Part shown: positions 9,873 to 19,672 of the stretch, piece after piece
How positions within the stretch are numbered: position 1 is the first letter of the stretch
Layout of the letters: each line of letters opens with the position of its first letter
The notes under the pieces: generated by a model
The model's database searches: none
What the model was told of the DNA's origin: nothing
Seen by the model: the letters and a program-made list of their open reading frames with translations, nothing else
Origin: Cladorrhinum sp. PSN259
Lineage: Eukaryota > Ascomycota > Sordariomycetes > Sordariales > Podosporaceae
Reading direction: 5' to 3'
Assembly: GCA_033725935.1 (NCBI GenBank)
Contig: MU867093.1
Span: forward strand, 186,001 to 250,000
Length of the DNA stretch: 64,000 nt
Position numbers and translations under genes: made by a program

Positions 9873-10572
9873 AGGGGGTTTGTTTGGGTGAAGGTGATGG
9901 AGAGGGGACGAGGTGTGATACTACGAGATCATTTGGGAACCATTGAACGCAGGAAGTTTGGAGTACTCAGAGTTGAGAGTGACATATCACCAACATGGAA
10001 GCCCCCTTTCTGTTGCAAGCTAGCCAGCACTCAGGTTCCAAGAGACCCTTTCCGTCAAACCATCCTCTAACCAACAATTATCCTCACCCCTTTGCTATCC
10101 AACTTGGGACTGGCGACGCCAAAATCGTACTCAAACCTAACATCTGACTGATCGGGTCATACAAAGTCATTTTAGGCGCCCCAGGGCGGAAGAGAGTTGC
10201 GTGTATGATGTACATCTCTGCATATGGTAAACATTATAACGGTGTAGGCGATATTCTTGGTGACGGAAAAAGTTTCGGTTTCGGGTCGCATTGTTTGTGG
10301 GGGAGCGTTGGGCTTGAACTGCAGGTCTGAGGATGATGAAGACTAGGTTACAAAATAGTGCTATTCGAGGTTGTATTTTAGACTTGTCCTGGGGTATTTC
10401 TTGTAGATGCACCTCCCGAATGAAGTTACACTGGGCCCTTCAGCTGAAGAGGCAGCCACGCACCCCACTTCTTGGCTCATTGGGTTGTCCTTCCAGCTTC
10501 CCATTCTGAAATTCCCTCTCACCCACTGCAAATCTCAGCAACTTTGCAGAATTCTTCAGATCCGGTGGAACT
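9873..10572. other. intergenic region
   Basis: Contains the 3' flank of the secreted-protein gene and the promoter of the HET gene. No supported gene or repeat seen. Confidence 0.4.
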
Positions 10573-12630
10573 ATGTCCGAGGCTCTGACTGAACGGTCCG
10601 AACCATTGTACGAATACAATCCCCTTCCCGAAAACCATATCCGACTTCTCAACCTGCACCCCAGCACCGACAACGATCCAAACTCCCCCCTCTCAGGCGA
10701 CCTACTCACTATTCCTCTCTTTTCGGACTTTCCCTCTCCATTTCCTTTCTCAGCAATCAGCTATGTTTGGGGCAACTCACTCCCGTCCAACTCATCCGAG
10801 CAAACGCTGTCAACCCCGACCGGCATCATCCGCCTAACTCCATCCTTGTTTTCCTTCCTTGTACGACTCAGGCATTCCTCCACCCAACCACTCCTTCTGT
10901 GGGCAGACGCAATATGCATCAACCAAATCGATCCTCACGAGAAACAGCACCAGGTCGGCTTGATGGCTGACGTTTATCGGTCTGCAGCTCAGGTGCTTGC
11001 GGACCTTGGAGAGGAGACAGAAGATACGGGCATCGCTCTCGAGACAATCGACAGTTACTGGAGAGCCGGTGTCAAGCGAGGGGTAGACGGTCGGGCATTC
11101 GGCAGGAGTCTGACCACGGAGGAAACGTGCATGTTTCTGGATCTTCCTCTTCCACTTCGCGACGACGGAAAGGGGGATGGAGAAGAAAAAGAAGACGAAA
11201 CATTCAAGGAACCGGAGCCACACGTCAGTGGCGCCGTAGTCAGATTTTTTGAGCGGCCATGGTTCAGACGCATCTGGGTGGTCCAGGAGTTTGTCCTCGC
11301 GAAGGAGGTCCAGCTGTTCTGCGGCACCAAAAAGGTTGCATGGCAACAACTGCTCGCGGCTGGGATTATCTTTGACGGAATGCCAATGATCTTCCAGAAC
11401 TCAATTACTCATACTCTGCGAGAGATCCAGGGATGCATGAGTTACATGTGCATGGCATATATCAGGCGAATTCGGGCGTTGAATGCTACCGAGGAGGGGA
11501 GAAAGTTTGTTGAGTACCTCGGTTCCTTGTCTAACGACCGTCTGATGCGATTCTACAATAATCCCGGATTGGTTGAGCTACTGCATTACCTACGAGCGTC
11601 CAAGGCAACCCTCGGGAGGGATCGATACTTTGCACTACTCGGTCTAGCTAGCGACATGCAAAAGGACGATTGGGGAGAGCTGAGACCAGATTACATCTCT
11701 ACTGACGATGTAATTGTTCGGAGATTTGCCAGAGTTTTGATCCGCAAAGTCGAGAAACAAAGCGCCGCCGAGATGATCATGCGCGCTGGTCTATGGAGAG
11801 GGACTAATCCAGAGTTGCCATCGTGGTTTGAAGATTCCACTCAAGATCGGCATGGCGAGACCATTATGGATTTGACAGTTGAGGAAGCCGCTCACAAGGC
11901 TGCCGGAGATACCGAATTTGTTGTTAGCAGTGACCCCCAGTTCCTCGATGCCATTCTGTTAAAGGGCTATCGCATCGATGCGCTCACGCAAGTCTGTCCT
12001 CCATATGGTCCTCACGGTCCTACCGAAATGGTCGTTGATGACGTCCAAGAAGTGGTCTTTGACTACATACGCAAAGGAGCCGAGACACTGCTCAAATTTA
12101 GCACAAGCGAAGACGACCCTGTTCGAACTGGGCCCTACCTGACTGGGGAAGACATTGTTGACGCGGCTGCCTTGACGCTCTGTGTATACAGGGGCATCGA
12201 GAGATTGGCCGAGGCCCGGGAGACTCTTTTCAGAGGATTTTGGTTCATGTGTTGGGCGGTAATCGGCTCCGGAACATCCTGGAACAATTACCACGGCATC
12301 TTCCGGTACACATGGTCTAGCGAAATGAAAGAGCATATTGGGTCTGACATTGAGTACTATGCTACGGAACTCGGCTCAGTCCTCCACATAGGCCTGTTGC
12401 CCGCCGTCTCAAGCAAAGGGTACTTCGTATCAGCGCCGGCCGGAGCTTCTATAGATGATGAAATTTGGATCGTTCAAGGCTGTCGCATTCCTCTTCTACT
12501 TCGAAAGAATAATGAGCCGGCGTATGGGGGGCAGTATCGGTTGGTTGGGTCGTGCTATGTCCATGGAGTTATGAATGGCGAGGCATTACAGTATCCGGAT
12601 TTTGAGTGGAAGGATATCTCTCTTTGTTAG
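10573..12630 (+). CDS. HET-domain heterokaryon incompatibility protein
   Basis: Intronless, 685 aa, first ATG in frame. The N-terminal HET domain spans roughly residues 55-245 with its three conserved blocks: AISYVWG (61-67), LLLWADAICINQ (107-118) followed by MADVYRSA (131-138), and PWFRRIWVVQEF (about 228-239). HET domains are TIR-like effector modules that trigger cell death after non-self fusion in filamentous ascomycetes. The remaining ~440 residues contain no WD40, ankyrin or NACHT module; this 'HET plus long C-terminal region' form is the commonest in ascomycete genomes. An acidic insertion (GKGDGEEKEDET) lies between blocks 2 and 3. No TM segment. Whether it works in vegetative incompatibility or another stress response cannot be told from sequence. 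Confidence 0.93.
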   Translation: MSEALTERSEPLYEYNPLPENHIRLLNLHPSTDNDPNSPLSGDLLTIPLFSDFPSPFPFSAISYVWGNSLPSNSSEQTLSTPTGIIRLTPSLFSFLVRLRHSSTQPLLLWADAICINQIDPHEKQHQVGLMADVYRSAAQVLADLGEETEDTGIALETIDSYWRAGVKRGVDGRAFGRSLTTEETCMFLDLPLPLRDDGKGDGEEKEDETFKEPEPHVSGAVVRFFERPWFRRIWVVQEFVLAKEVQLFCGTKKVAWQQLLAAGIIFDGMPMIFQNSITHTLREIQGCMSYMCMAYIRRIRALNATEEGRKFVEYLGSLSNDRLMRFYNNPGLVELLHYLRASKATLGRDRYFALLGLASDMQKDDWGELRPDYISTDDVIVRRFARVLIRKVEKQSAAEMIMRAGLWRGTNPELPSWFEDSTQDRHGETIMDLTVEEAAHKAAGDTEFVVSSDPQFLDAILLKGYRIDALTQVCPPYGPHGPTEMVVDDVQEVVFDYIRKGAETLLKFSTSEDDPVRTGPYLTGEDIVDAAALTLCVYRGIERLAEARETLFRGFWFMCWAVIGSGTSWNNYHGIFRYTWSSEMKEHIGSDIEYYATELGSVLHIGLLPAVSSKGYFVSAPAGASIDDEIWIVQGCRIPLLLRKNNEPAYGGQYRLVGSCYVHGVMNGEALQYPDFEWKDISLC

Positions 12631-12802
12631 ACGATACCCAACTTCTGGAAGGGGTCCGGGAGTCAGATTTGTTGCATTTGCTGGGTCAATCAAGAATTTG
12701 TATATAATCGCAAATCTTTACATTCTTCTCCCGAAGGATAAATATCATCACCAAGCTACTCCATAACTCTTCTACTAACTGGGATACCTGACCGATATTT
12801 GA

Positions 12803-13262
12803 CTACCAGACATTTTCATCACAGTCGCCCCTATCCAACGCATGACGATTCACATCATTTTGACCTTGACGACGATGTCTTTGGGTTGGCAAATCCTCCT
12901 CGGAATTCCGAGTCTCGGTTGTGCTATGTCCAGCATCGGGGTCCAGGACTTTGTAGTCGTCCCAGCTCATTTTACCGGTTGCGAACTGTACCAAAAGTTC
13001 TCGGTGCTCCTATGTACGGATTTATTTTTTTATCAGACACAGAAAGTTCTTTTGATTAATTGCGATGCTAGTGAAAAAAAGAAAAAAAAGAATAACACGT
13101 ACTAAACCCAAGGGTTTGTTGGTATGGATGTATATCCTCTTGTCGATTACTTCTCTGACGACCGTTCGTTCCTTGTTTTTGTGTAGGATGGAATCAGCCT
13201 ACCTACTAGTTTTGCTTTTTTTTTTTCTAGAAGGGGTACTTCTGGGAACTGGATTGTGTCAC

Positions 13263-13296
<34 letters not shown>

Positions 13297-13528
13297 GTAC
13301 ATATATCTCGTAATTCCCTTTGCCGGGACCGCAGACGTGATCGAGCGCGCGCTTGAGCTTCCTTGAACTCAGACGACCCGATTTCGGACTCGAACTGTGA
13401 CCGTGGCCGTGGTCGTGGTCGTGGCCGTGACCGTCACCTGCTAGATGGACGTTGAGCACGTATAGATGCCAGTCTGGTTTTTCGGGCGGTGGCCATGTTT
13501 TGTTGTATCTTGAAAAGACTGGGCCCAT
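12803..13528 (-). CDS. candidate two-exon gene, His-rich small protein
   Basis: Proposed exons 13528-13301 and 12985-12803, giving 136 aa. Exon 1 starts at an ATG in good context and encodes MGPVFSRYNKTWPPPEKPDW, a His/Asp/Gly run (GHGHDHDHGHGH, residues 34-44), and SSRKLKRALDHVCGPGKG. Exon 2 encodes FATGKMSWDDYKVLDPDAGH and a polar tail. The joining intron would be 315 nt, longer than the others here, and contains a (CA)n tract; donor GTACAG and acceptor GGTACAG are acceptable but not strong. The His/Asp run could bind divalent metal. I recognise no family. The alternative is two unrelated chance ORFs, so this is a low-confidence call. Confidence 0.35.
13264..13293. repeat. (GT)n microsatellite
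   Basis: Uninterrupted GT dinucleotides, about 15 copies, inside the proposed intron of the minus-strand His-rich gene, close to its donor site. Confidence 0.9.
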
Positions 13529-14204
13529 TCTTTTAAAGGGAAAACAAAATATTATTAGGGTATGGTTGATGATGTTTGTCTAGATAGATAGATCCTCTTT
13601 TTTGTTGCCTTTGATGTTTATTAAAAAGTGTCAAGTTAAAGATTGGCAAAATATAAAGCGACTCGAAGCAAGTTGTAATAAAGATAGTAAGCTTTTGAGT
13701 CAATAAAGATGGTTTAGTTATTACACGTCAAGTGAAGTACCCAAGTAGATATATCTTGCTTTTCTGGAGTCACTGGTGATACGGACAACACGTCATGTTC
13801 CCGACAAGTACGGTGTTGTAGTAGCACCGGTAGTCGCTTCATCTTGGAGTGGTACAGTACGGGAAAGAAATGAACGGGTTGGGTCTGGTGTCAAGAGACT
13901 CGAGGTTCTTTGGTTGGACATGTTCTTACGGACTCACAGCATGGTGGGAAGTCAGCAAAAGTAATGTATCTTGTGAGTGGTAGTTGCTATAGCTTGCTCA
14001 CATCACAACTGGTGTGCTCAATTTGGACGGCAAATTTAGATTCTAAAAATTGGTATGCTTGAAAAGCATTAGAAGGCTTTATGTATCAACAGAGTCTACT
14101 GCCATGCTGTGTACCATCTTCAGCCACGATCAATATCTCAGTTTTGCTGAATCCATTTTGCCTTCTTTTCCAGTTTCGTCCTCTACCTGTTAACCGCGGT
14201 AAAT
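13529..14204. other. intergenic region
   Basis: AT-rich spacer between two minus-strand genes. No ORF with a domain and no repeat beyond short A/T runs. Confidence 0.4.
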
Positions 14205-14713
14205 TCAATACACACTCAACGTCGGTAGATCATCCAAATCTAGCTCAACAGGGAAAGTAGCAGTATACCTGCGGAGAAACCGCATTGTAGGATCTCCCAC
14301 GTAGTCGCGGATATCCTCTTGTCGAATCTAAGGCATTCTCTTTTGTCAACCAAAAAACCCATTTCCCTGATAAATCGGGCCACTCACAACATCAATCTCC
14401 CCTGCATACTGCATCAAAATCCAGGTACGATTTGGCAGAGCTAGCGATAACTGTAAACTTGATTAGTAGCGGATCGCTTCGGAATACCATGCCTGAGAGA
14501 ACGGAAAGTATGAAACTGTCTTACAAGAATCTTGTATCTCTCCGCGCCACCGAGTATGCTATTAAGGGCATACGGAATATGCCGTTTTTCTTGATGGGAC
14601 CGGAATGGGAGGAGCGGGTTGTCCTCTGGCGCTGATAGAAGAAGGAGATAATAACACCAGCCGGCTGGGAGGGGTGGGAGTGGAACGTGGGCGCGAAACT
14701 TTTGTTCGCTCAT
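14205..14713 (-). CDS. small conserved-looking protein of unknown function (124 aa)
   Basis: Three exons, right to left: 14713-14525, 14450-14388, 14327-14205, giving 124 aa. Each intron has a good donor (GTAAGA, GTGAGT), and intron 1 carries a canonical branch sequence CTACTAATC just before its TTTACAG acceptor, which makes the model convincing even though no exon is long. The product starts MSEQKFRAHVPLPPLPAGW, has a hydrophobic stretch YYLLLLSAPE, then ILGGAERYKIL, LSLALPNRTWILMQYAGEID, and ends with an acidic ELDLDDLPTLSVY. I do not recognise a family. It is the first of several tiny minus-strand genes (14.2-18.1 kb). No signal peptide; the hydrophobic stretches look buried rather than membrane-spanning. 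Confidence 0.62.
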
Positions 14714-14995
14714 GGTATTCTTTTATTCGAGGTTGAAGAAGGAGTATTCATTACCGAGTCCGCTTTGTTTTGCAGAGTAATGAAGGGAGTATTTATAATA
14801 GTGCTGGTTGTTCCATGCACATTGAGTCATGTCATAATATCTGAGCTGTCAGAACGATCTAGTACCACTTTGCCTCGTTAATACACGCCTACATCATGCT
14901 ATGTCACTCTGAATGATATGTCATGATCAATCATTGCTCTGAGCCAAATCTGACCTTTTTCTCTCCCTGTCTCTCGTTCTCCTTTTAGTTCTACT

Positions 14996-15547
14996 TCAAG
15001 TTTGGCCGCCATTATAACCCTGCAGTCCCTGTTCAACCGCACATCTCTTGAACTCTGCAAACGTTGCGTACAAATTCCTTGTATAATCCCCGAAGAGGCG
15101 GCCTTCTGCCTTTACAAGGATACAGTGTTAGTGCATACATCAAGCCAGTAACTCTTGTTCTCGCAGGTCATACATACCTCACTGAAGCCTCGAAGGGTCT
15201 GAATATGAATCCAAGTGAAACCATCTCGAGTCTTTTCGGTCTGTTCACAAGTGGCAAACCCACGAACATTACTCATTAGCAACGCAACTTTCTCTCGACA
15301 AAAGATTTTGGTGTCACGGAGGAAAAGGTATGTGGCTTACCCGGATACGGAAATTCTGCTCGGCCGGTCCGCGCAAATATTCCAAGGCTTGCGCAAGCCT
15401 CTGACACTCGGCCTGTAACGCTGCGTTGTCGGGTATGTTGCCGTGAGGGTGAGGCACTTTCATGTAACCCTTCCACCCAGTTGGCAATGACAAATGCGGG
15501 TCGGGCAAGGGAGCCGGATCCTCTGGACACGAAATACAGCAGCCCAT
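14996..15547 (-). CDS. small, predicted dually acylated protein (MGCC N-terminus)
   Basis: Three exons: 15547-15341, 15291-15178, 15109-14996, giving 144 aa with all junctions in phase 0 (donors GTAAGC and GTATGT). The N-terminus MGCCISCPED is a textbook signal for N-myristoylation at Gly2 plus palmitoylation at Cys3, Cys4 and perhaps Cys7, as in small G-alpha-like or kinase-anchoring proteins, so membrane attachment on the cytosolic face is likely. The middle contains a short helix AALQAECQRLAQALEYLRG; the C-terminal half (FTWIHIQTLRG, RLFGDYTRNLYATFAEFKRC) looks globular. No known domain is recognised. Same strand as its small neighbours, with 282 bp to the 124-aa gene. The exon 2 acceptor (GTCGAGAG) is the weakest element of the model. 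Confidence 0.6.
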
Positions 15548-16180
15548 TTTTGGGTTTTAGGTAGTCTGATCGTCAGGCTCAAAAAGAAGTTTCGAAAAAA
15601 AGGGAAGGAAATGCTTAGGTTCTCGGGTGTTTCTAGGTTGGCAGCACGGGTCCAATGGAATGTATTATAGGTGCCCAACCTTCTTTCAGGTCGTGTGACT
15701 CTTTTCTTTGAACACGCCAGCGCAGTGTCTGCCCTAGCCACCGCCCAGCCCGAGCTATATAATTTTCATCCGGACATCTTTGCGCAGTTAAAAAAATTGC
15801 ACATGATTCTCGTGTTTCAAGTGCCAACTTACAAAGGCAAATTATGATGAGAGATGACAATAAAAAGGAGGTTTAGACAAGGTTGAGAGCTACATGTACC
15901 ATCGATAATCATTTGGCAGAGTAAAATTACTAGACCTGTCTCTGATTAATCGTTATTAGATCAACTACCTTGGTAAGTGAATGTTCATCCCAAAATATAT
16001 AAAACCAAAATCTTTGGGCCCTCCATCCTTCCCCGCTCCTCCTGGAAACAAGACACCATTAATCTCCAACGTGTCGTAATGATATATCCCTACGGAAGGC
16101 CACTCCGGTTATTAATTTGATGACGATTCTGCTCAAGAGTATCCTATGATAGCAAAAGCAATGCCGTAGCCGGTGCATAA
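15548..16180. other. intergenic region
   Basis: Promoter side of the acylated-protein gene and 3' flank of the next membrane microprotein. Nothing else supported. Confidence 0.4.
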
Positions 16181-16513
16181 TCACGTGCGATTGGCCTCCA
16201 GAGGCTGAGGTTGATCCTTTGCCGCGGCGCGTTTTTGCAAGAGGCGGAAGAGAATAAATCCCACAACCGGCAGAATTACTAACAGGACGACGCAGGCAAT
16301 GACGATTCCAGCAATTAGTCCGGCACTGACATGCTTCTCCTCTTTGGCTGTTGCCTGTGTTGTTGCGTGAGTTGTCTGGGCTATGGTCTGGGTCACCTTT
16401 GTTGTTGTCGTCGACTTCTTCCACGGCCAGCCACGTTCATTGTTGGCCCCGAGGACTTGGAGAGCAAGGATGCTGAGAATAACGAAAGTACTGGGAAGGA
16501 TTTGGCTCGTCAT
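16181..16513 (-). CDS. secreted-type single-pass membrane microprotein (110 aa)
   Basis: Single exon of 110 codons. N-terminal signal peptide (MTSQILPSTFVILSILALQVLGA), a short extracellular stem rich in Thr/Ser (KKSTTTTKVTQTIAQTTHATTQ) that would be O-mannosylated, one TM helix (AGLIAGIVIACVVLLVILPVVGFILF, about residues 65-90), then a short basic cytosolic tail (RLLQKRAAAK). This is the type I topology of cell-wall sensor or mucin-like surface proteins, but with no ligand domain. No family recognised. It belongs to the minus-strand series of small membrane genes here. Confidence 0.68.
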   Translation of the reverse strand: MTSQILPSTFVILSILALQVLGANNERGWPWKKSTTTTKVTQTIAQTTHATTQATAKEEKHVSAGLIAGIVIACVVLLVILPVVGFILFRLLQKRAAAKDQPQPLEANRT

Positions 16514-17363
16514 GGTTGGTAGATGTTTCCAAGTGTTGTAGCCGATGAAGGAAGGAAAAGTTCAAGTTTGCTTGTGATCGGGGTTGTCGTGGGAGAGTTG
16601 AGGGCGGTGGGTATTTCACATAGGGGCCACCATGATATATGCCTTGACATTGTCACCTTGCCGACAAGCATCCCATCTCATAACAACTGACACGTTTGTA
16701 TCACACAACTCAGCTTCTTGTAATATATCCACCACCCGCCTTGTTTCACGCATGGGTATCACAGTCCCCGTGCAGCTTCAATGATAACACAAGTCATCTC
16801 AACCGCAAAGATGACATATCAGTGCATTGTTTTTGCCCACATCTCTTTGTGAAGTCCTGTACAACTTAATCCCACCTTTTTCCAAGTTGTCTTTGTGATC
16901 ACGGGACAGCGTTACAGACTCCAGGATCAGGTAGCACTTGTTGATAAATCTTGTCAAATTATGCATATTTTGCTGGCCGAGATGACAAATGAAGTTTCCT
17001 ATGGTGTCTATACAGTACATATTTATATTTAAGCATCTGATTCCAGATTAGATGTCTACATGTATTCTATTGGGTTTTCCCCCTTCCCTCACTGTGCTGC
17101 AGCCCTCATTCCCCCTCCTTTCCGTTCACTTCCATACATGTAGCACCACTCTCTGCTTCTCAAAAGCGAAATCCCGTCCTTTCAATCATCGATGATAATG
17201 ATCCGCCATGACTTTGAGTCTTGTAAGCTTTGTCCTCTGTGCGTTGCTAAGAATGGGACATGTTTGGGGTCAGCATTCGGCAGCGTAAAGGACACGAAAA
17301 CAGGTCACGGTGTATAGCTGTAACATACGAAGTAGTCTCCCCTTCATATTTTTGGGCAGCTCT
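16514..17363. other. intergenic region
   Basis: AT-rich; no supported gene. A 73-codon minus-strand ORF (16799-17020) shows no domain. Confidence 0.4.
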
Positions 17364-17495
17364 TTATCGGCGCCTCGTACGGCAGCGCTTCAAGCAGCAC
17401 CAAATGCATAGGGAAATGCCGGCCAACGCCAGGATTGCGACAACAATGGCGGCTATCATCCAGTCGGCGAGATGATGTTTTCGCGTATTAGCCAT
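17364..17495 (-). CDS. candidate 43-aa membrane microprotein
   Basis: From the first ATG the product is 43 aa: a polar head (MANTRKHHLADW), one strong TM helix (MIAAIVVAILALAGISLCIWCC), and a very basic tail (LKRCRTRRR). An open frame continues upstream without an ATG, so a spliced 5' exon is possible. The Cys pair at the cytosolic edge of the TM could be palmitoylated. Too short for a firm call; its similarity in plan to 16181-16513 and its position in the same series are the main support. Confidence 0.4.
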   Translation of the reverse strand: MANTRKHHLADWMIAAIVVAILALAGISLCIWCCLKRCRTRRR

Positions 17496-17899
17496 TGGTT
17501 CAAGCGACCTTTCTTGTTTGGTAGTTGAGGGTGGTTTGCCAAAATTCAGTGAAGAGACTGACTGGTTGGTGGAAAGATGTAGAATTAGTAACTCAACGGC
17601 AAAAGGTACAGGGTTGGAATTTATACGCAACAGATATTGAGCAGCAAAAGCATCCCATTATACACAATTTACACTCAAGAGCCAGCGAGTTGAACAACTA
17701 CAAAGAAAAATCACCTCCTGAGGCCGCCATATAGATCATGCGCCAACCATGCTGCAGTCGAACTTCGGACGACAACTTCAAGCTTCCAGAGCCAAGTCCC
17801 TTCTCTTTGTTCCTTTGGTCGTCAAACCGGAATATCGCACTTGGTACTGTTCGTTGTCGCCCTTCTTCTCCTCGCGCTCGCACGATCATACAGCCAAAG
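17496..17899. other. intergenic region
   Basis: Spacer between two small minus-strand membrane ORFs. Nothing supported. Confidence 0.35.
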
Positions 17900-18139
17900 T
17901 CATAAGAAATTGATGACCGTTAGACAAAGCAACCCAAGCCCGGCAAACAACAGCCCAACGAACAGGCCATCGACTATATTAACTGCATCTCTAGAGACGA
18001 CCGTACGAGCGGCGAGACTGCAGCTTATCTCCCTGGTATTTGTGGCATAGAGCCGTCTAGATTTTGCAAGTGCTCCGCGGGCTCTGGTAAGGATATCGAG
18101 AGTAGTAATGGCAAGCGCCACCCATTTTGGGTTCTTCAT
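17900..18139 (-). CDS. small protein with C-terminal TM segment (79 aa)
   Basis: Single exon, 79 aa, starting MKNPKWVALAITTLD. The N-terminal half is moderately basic and amphipathic (DILTRARGALAKSRRLY). The last ~20 residues form one TM helix (GLFVGLLFAGLGLLCLTVINFL) that runs to the stop, the plan of a tail-anchored protein of ER or mitochondria. No family recognised. Third membrane microprotein in this stretch. Confidence 0.45.
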   Translation of the reverse strand: MKNPKWVALAITTLDILTRARGALAKSRRLYATNTREISCSLAARTVVSRDAVNIVDGLFVGLLFAGLGLLCLTVINFL

Positions 18140-18639
18140 GCCTGTTGATACTCGGTGACGGTTACTTACTGCAAGAAAAGTTAAGTGGAAAGAACCTACT
18201 GATGGTCCTCTGGTTGGTGCTCGTATTTCTCATTTCTGAAGTGTCTATTATGGTCAATTATTGCAACTATTGTTGGGCGGGATAAACTATGCTCATATTA
18301 GTCACAGTTACAGCGAGGAAACTCGACTTTGGGGACTCGTTGAGGAAGGTTGGAGAACTTTTGGCTATGCACAGCCCTGGTTCCGGGAGAGTCAAAGAGG
18401 AAAATGTGTGAAATATCTGGCAGGACAGGGCAGACAATACCGTAGACGTCGGCAGTTACGAAGCGGGGATGGACGCTGCAGGCCTGGCAAGAAGACCTGA
18501 AAAAATCACATTTCGACCCGCGACTGCGAGTTTCTTTCTCCGAGTACCGCTAGCCAAAATCTTTTCCTAAACCACGAACGAAACCTTAAAAAAAGGGAGA
18601 CACCCATACGAAAAGCCCGTTTTATAGAAAACGACCACG
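18140..18639. other. intergenic region
   Basis: No supported gene; an 80-codon plus ORF (18261-18500) has no domain and an unlikely Arg-rich tail. Confidence 0.4.
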
Positions 18640-19308
18640 ATGGCGTAAGTCATTTTACTCTCCTTATTTTTATTGCCTATTATCAATGCTAATAAATTTT
18701 TATTAAAAGTCGCTTACACAACATCAACTTCCTCGTCGGTACGTACCTACCGACCAAGTTTTGCGCCAGCCGCGCAGTGACCGCTGCTCGACGTCCATAG
18801 CTGGGACCGACCCCTTCTTGACACTGCTAGGAATAGTCGTATCCGTAGCCAACTCATTCGTTGACTTGGAAGAGACGGGTTTTGTCTTTGATGATCGCCA
18901 CCTCATTCGACCGACCGACTTCATAGAGCTGGATCATGTTGACGTCTCATGGTCTGGGCATTGGCAATGGCCGGCCTGCGATGTTCAGTGGCATGGCCAA
19001 AGTCTTGTATAACCTCGACTGCAATTTGAAGAACTTGAGCACTAGAACCATGGAGCAAATCTTGGATGGAAGTGAGGAAGTGGCTGATTCGTTGTCTAGA
19101 TTACATCCCGTTCGTAAGCATGGACGCCCAGGCACACCCTCTCGTGGGCGCCTTACTTCGCGACGGAGTCGACCCTGGCGAAATCTTCGCTGAGGCGAAG
19201 ATCAAGTGTTTCCTGGCGGCGGCCGGGAGCCGAGAGGAAGGCTTCTTTGAAGCCATCCTTCGGGACCTTCGAGATCGGGGTAAGTTATTTTATTGTGTGA
19301 CCCGCTAG
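18640..19308 (+). pseudogene. degenerate plus-strand gene remnant
   Basis: A plausible spliced start exists: exons 18640-18644, 18710-18738 and from 18801, reading MARLHNINFLVAGTDPF and on through GIVVSVANSFVDLEETGFVFDD. This frame stops at 19012, but protein-like sequence continues in a second frame (GMAKVLYNLDCNLKNLSTRTM, about 18985-19090) and then a third (MDAQAHPLVGALLRDGVDPG through EAILRDLRDRG, about 19119-19280). No intron of normal size bridges the shifts. That is the pattern of a gene broken by frameshifts, although undetected introns could also explain it. No family recognised. Confidence 0.35.
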
Positions 19309-19321
19309 TCGCCTGGGCCTG

Positions 19322-19672
19322 CTATCCTCTAAATAGCAAGCCAAGGGCGCAGGCCAATGTGTCAAATAATACCGACCCAGAGTCGCCCGTCTTGGCAACT
19401 TCGCTGCCACTTACTTCCGACAAGGACATGTAGAGAAACTCGGTCGACATGTTTTGCATGCTGGGCGATTTTATGTGTTTCTCGACGTGTGCGTCCTCGG
19501 AGATCTTCACGGTGGCCTTGGGGCACGCGTAACGACCGACAGTAGGGCCGGTGGTGGAACCAATCGTAGACGAGACTTCCAACGGACAGGCCTTGAAGGC
19601 TCGCCTTCGCCGCGGGCTGTTGTAGCCGTGGGACAGGAGCCAGTCACGGTCGGGCAGCGTGGGTGCGCTCAT
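19322..19672 (-). pseudogene. truncated trypsin-like serine peptidase fragment
   Basis: A 116-codon open frame contains SSTIGSTTGPTVGRY followed, about 60 residues later, by KTGDSGSVLFDTLACALGLLFRG. The G-x-TTG-x-T-G turn and the GDSGS active-site motif, with the following valine-rich strand ending in a Leu-Gly-Leu-Phe segment, are the C-terminal half of fungal chymotrypsin-fold (S1-like) proteins. A stop follows immediately after the G of LLFRG, where intact relatives continue, and the upstream part with the catalytic His and Asp is absent. I therefore read it as a relic. It converges on the plus-strand remnant only 14 bp away. Confidence 0.45.
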
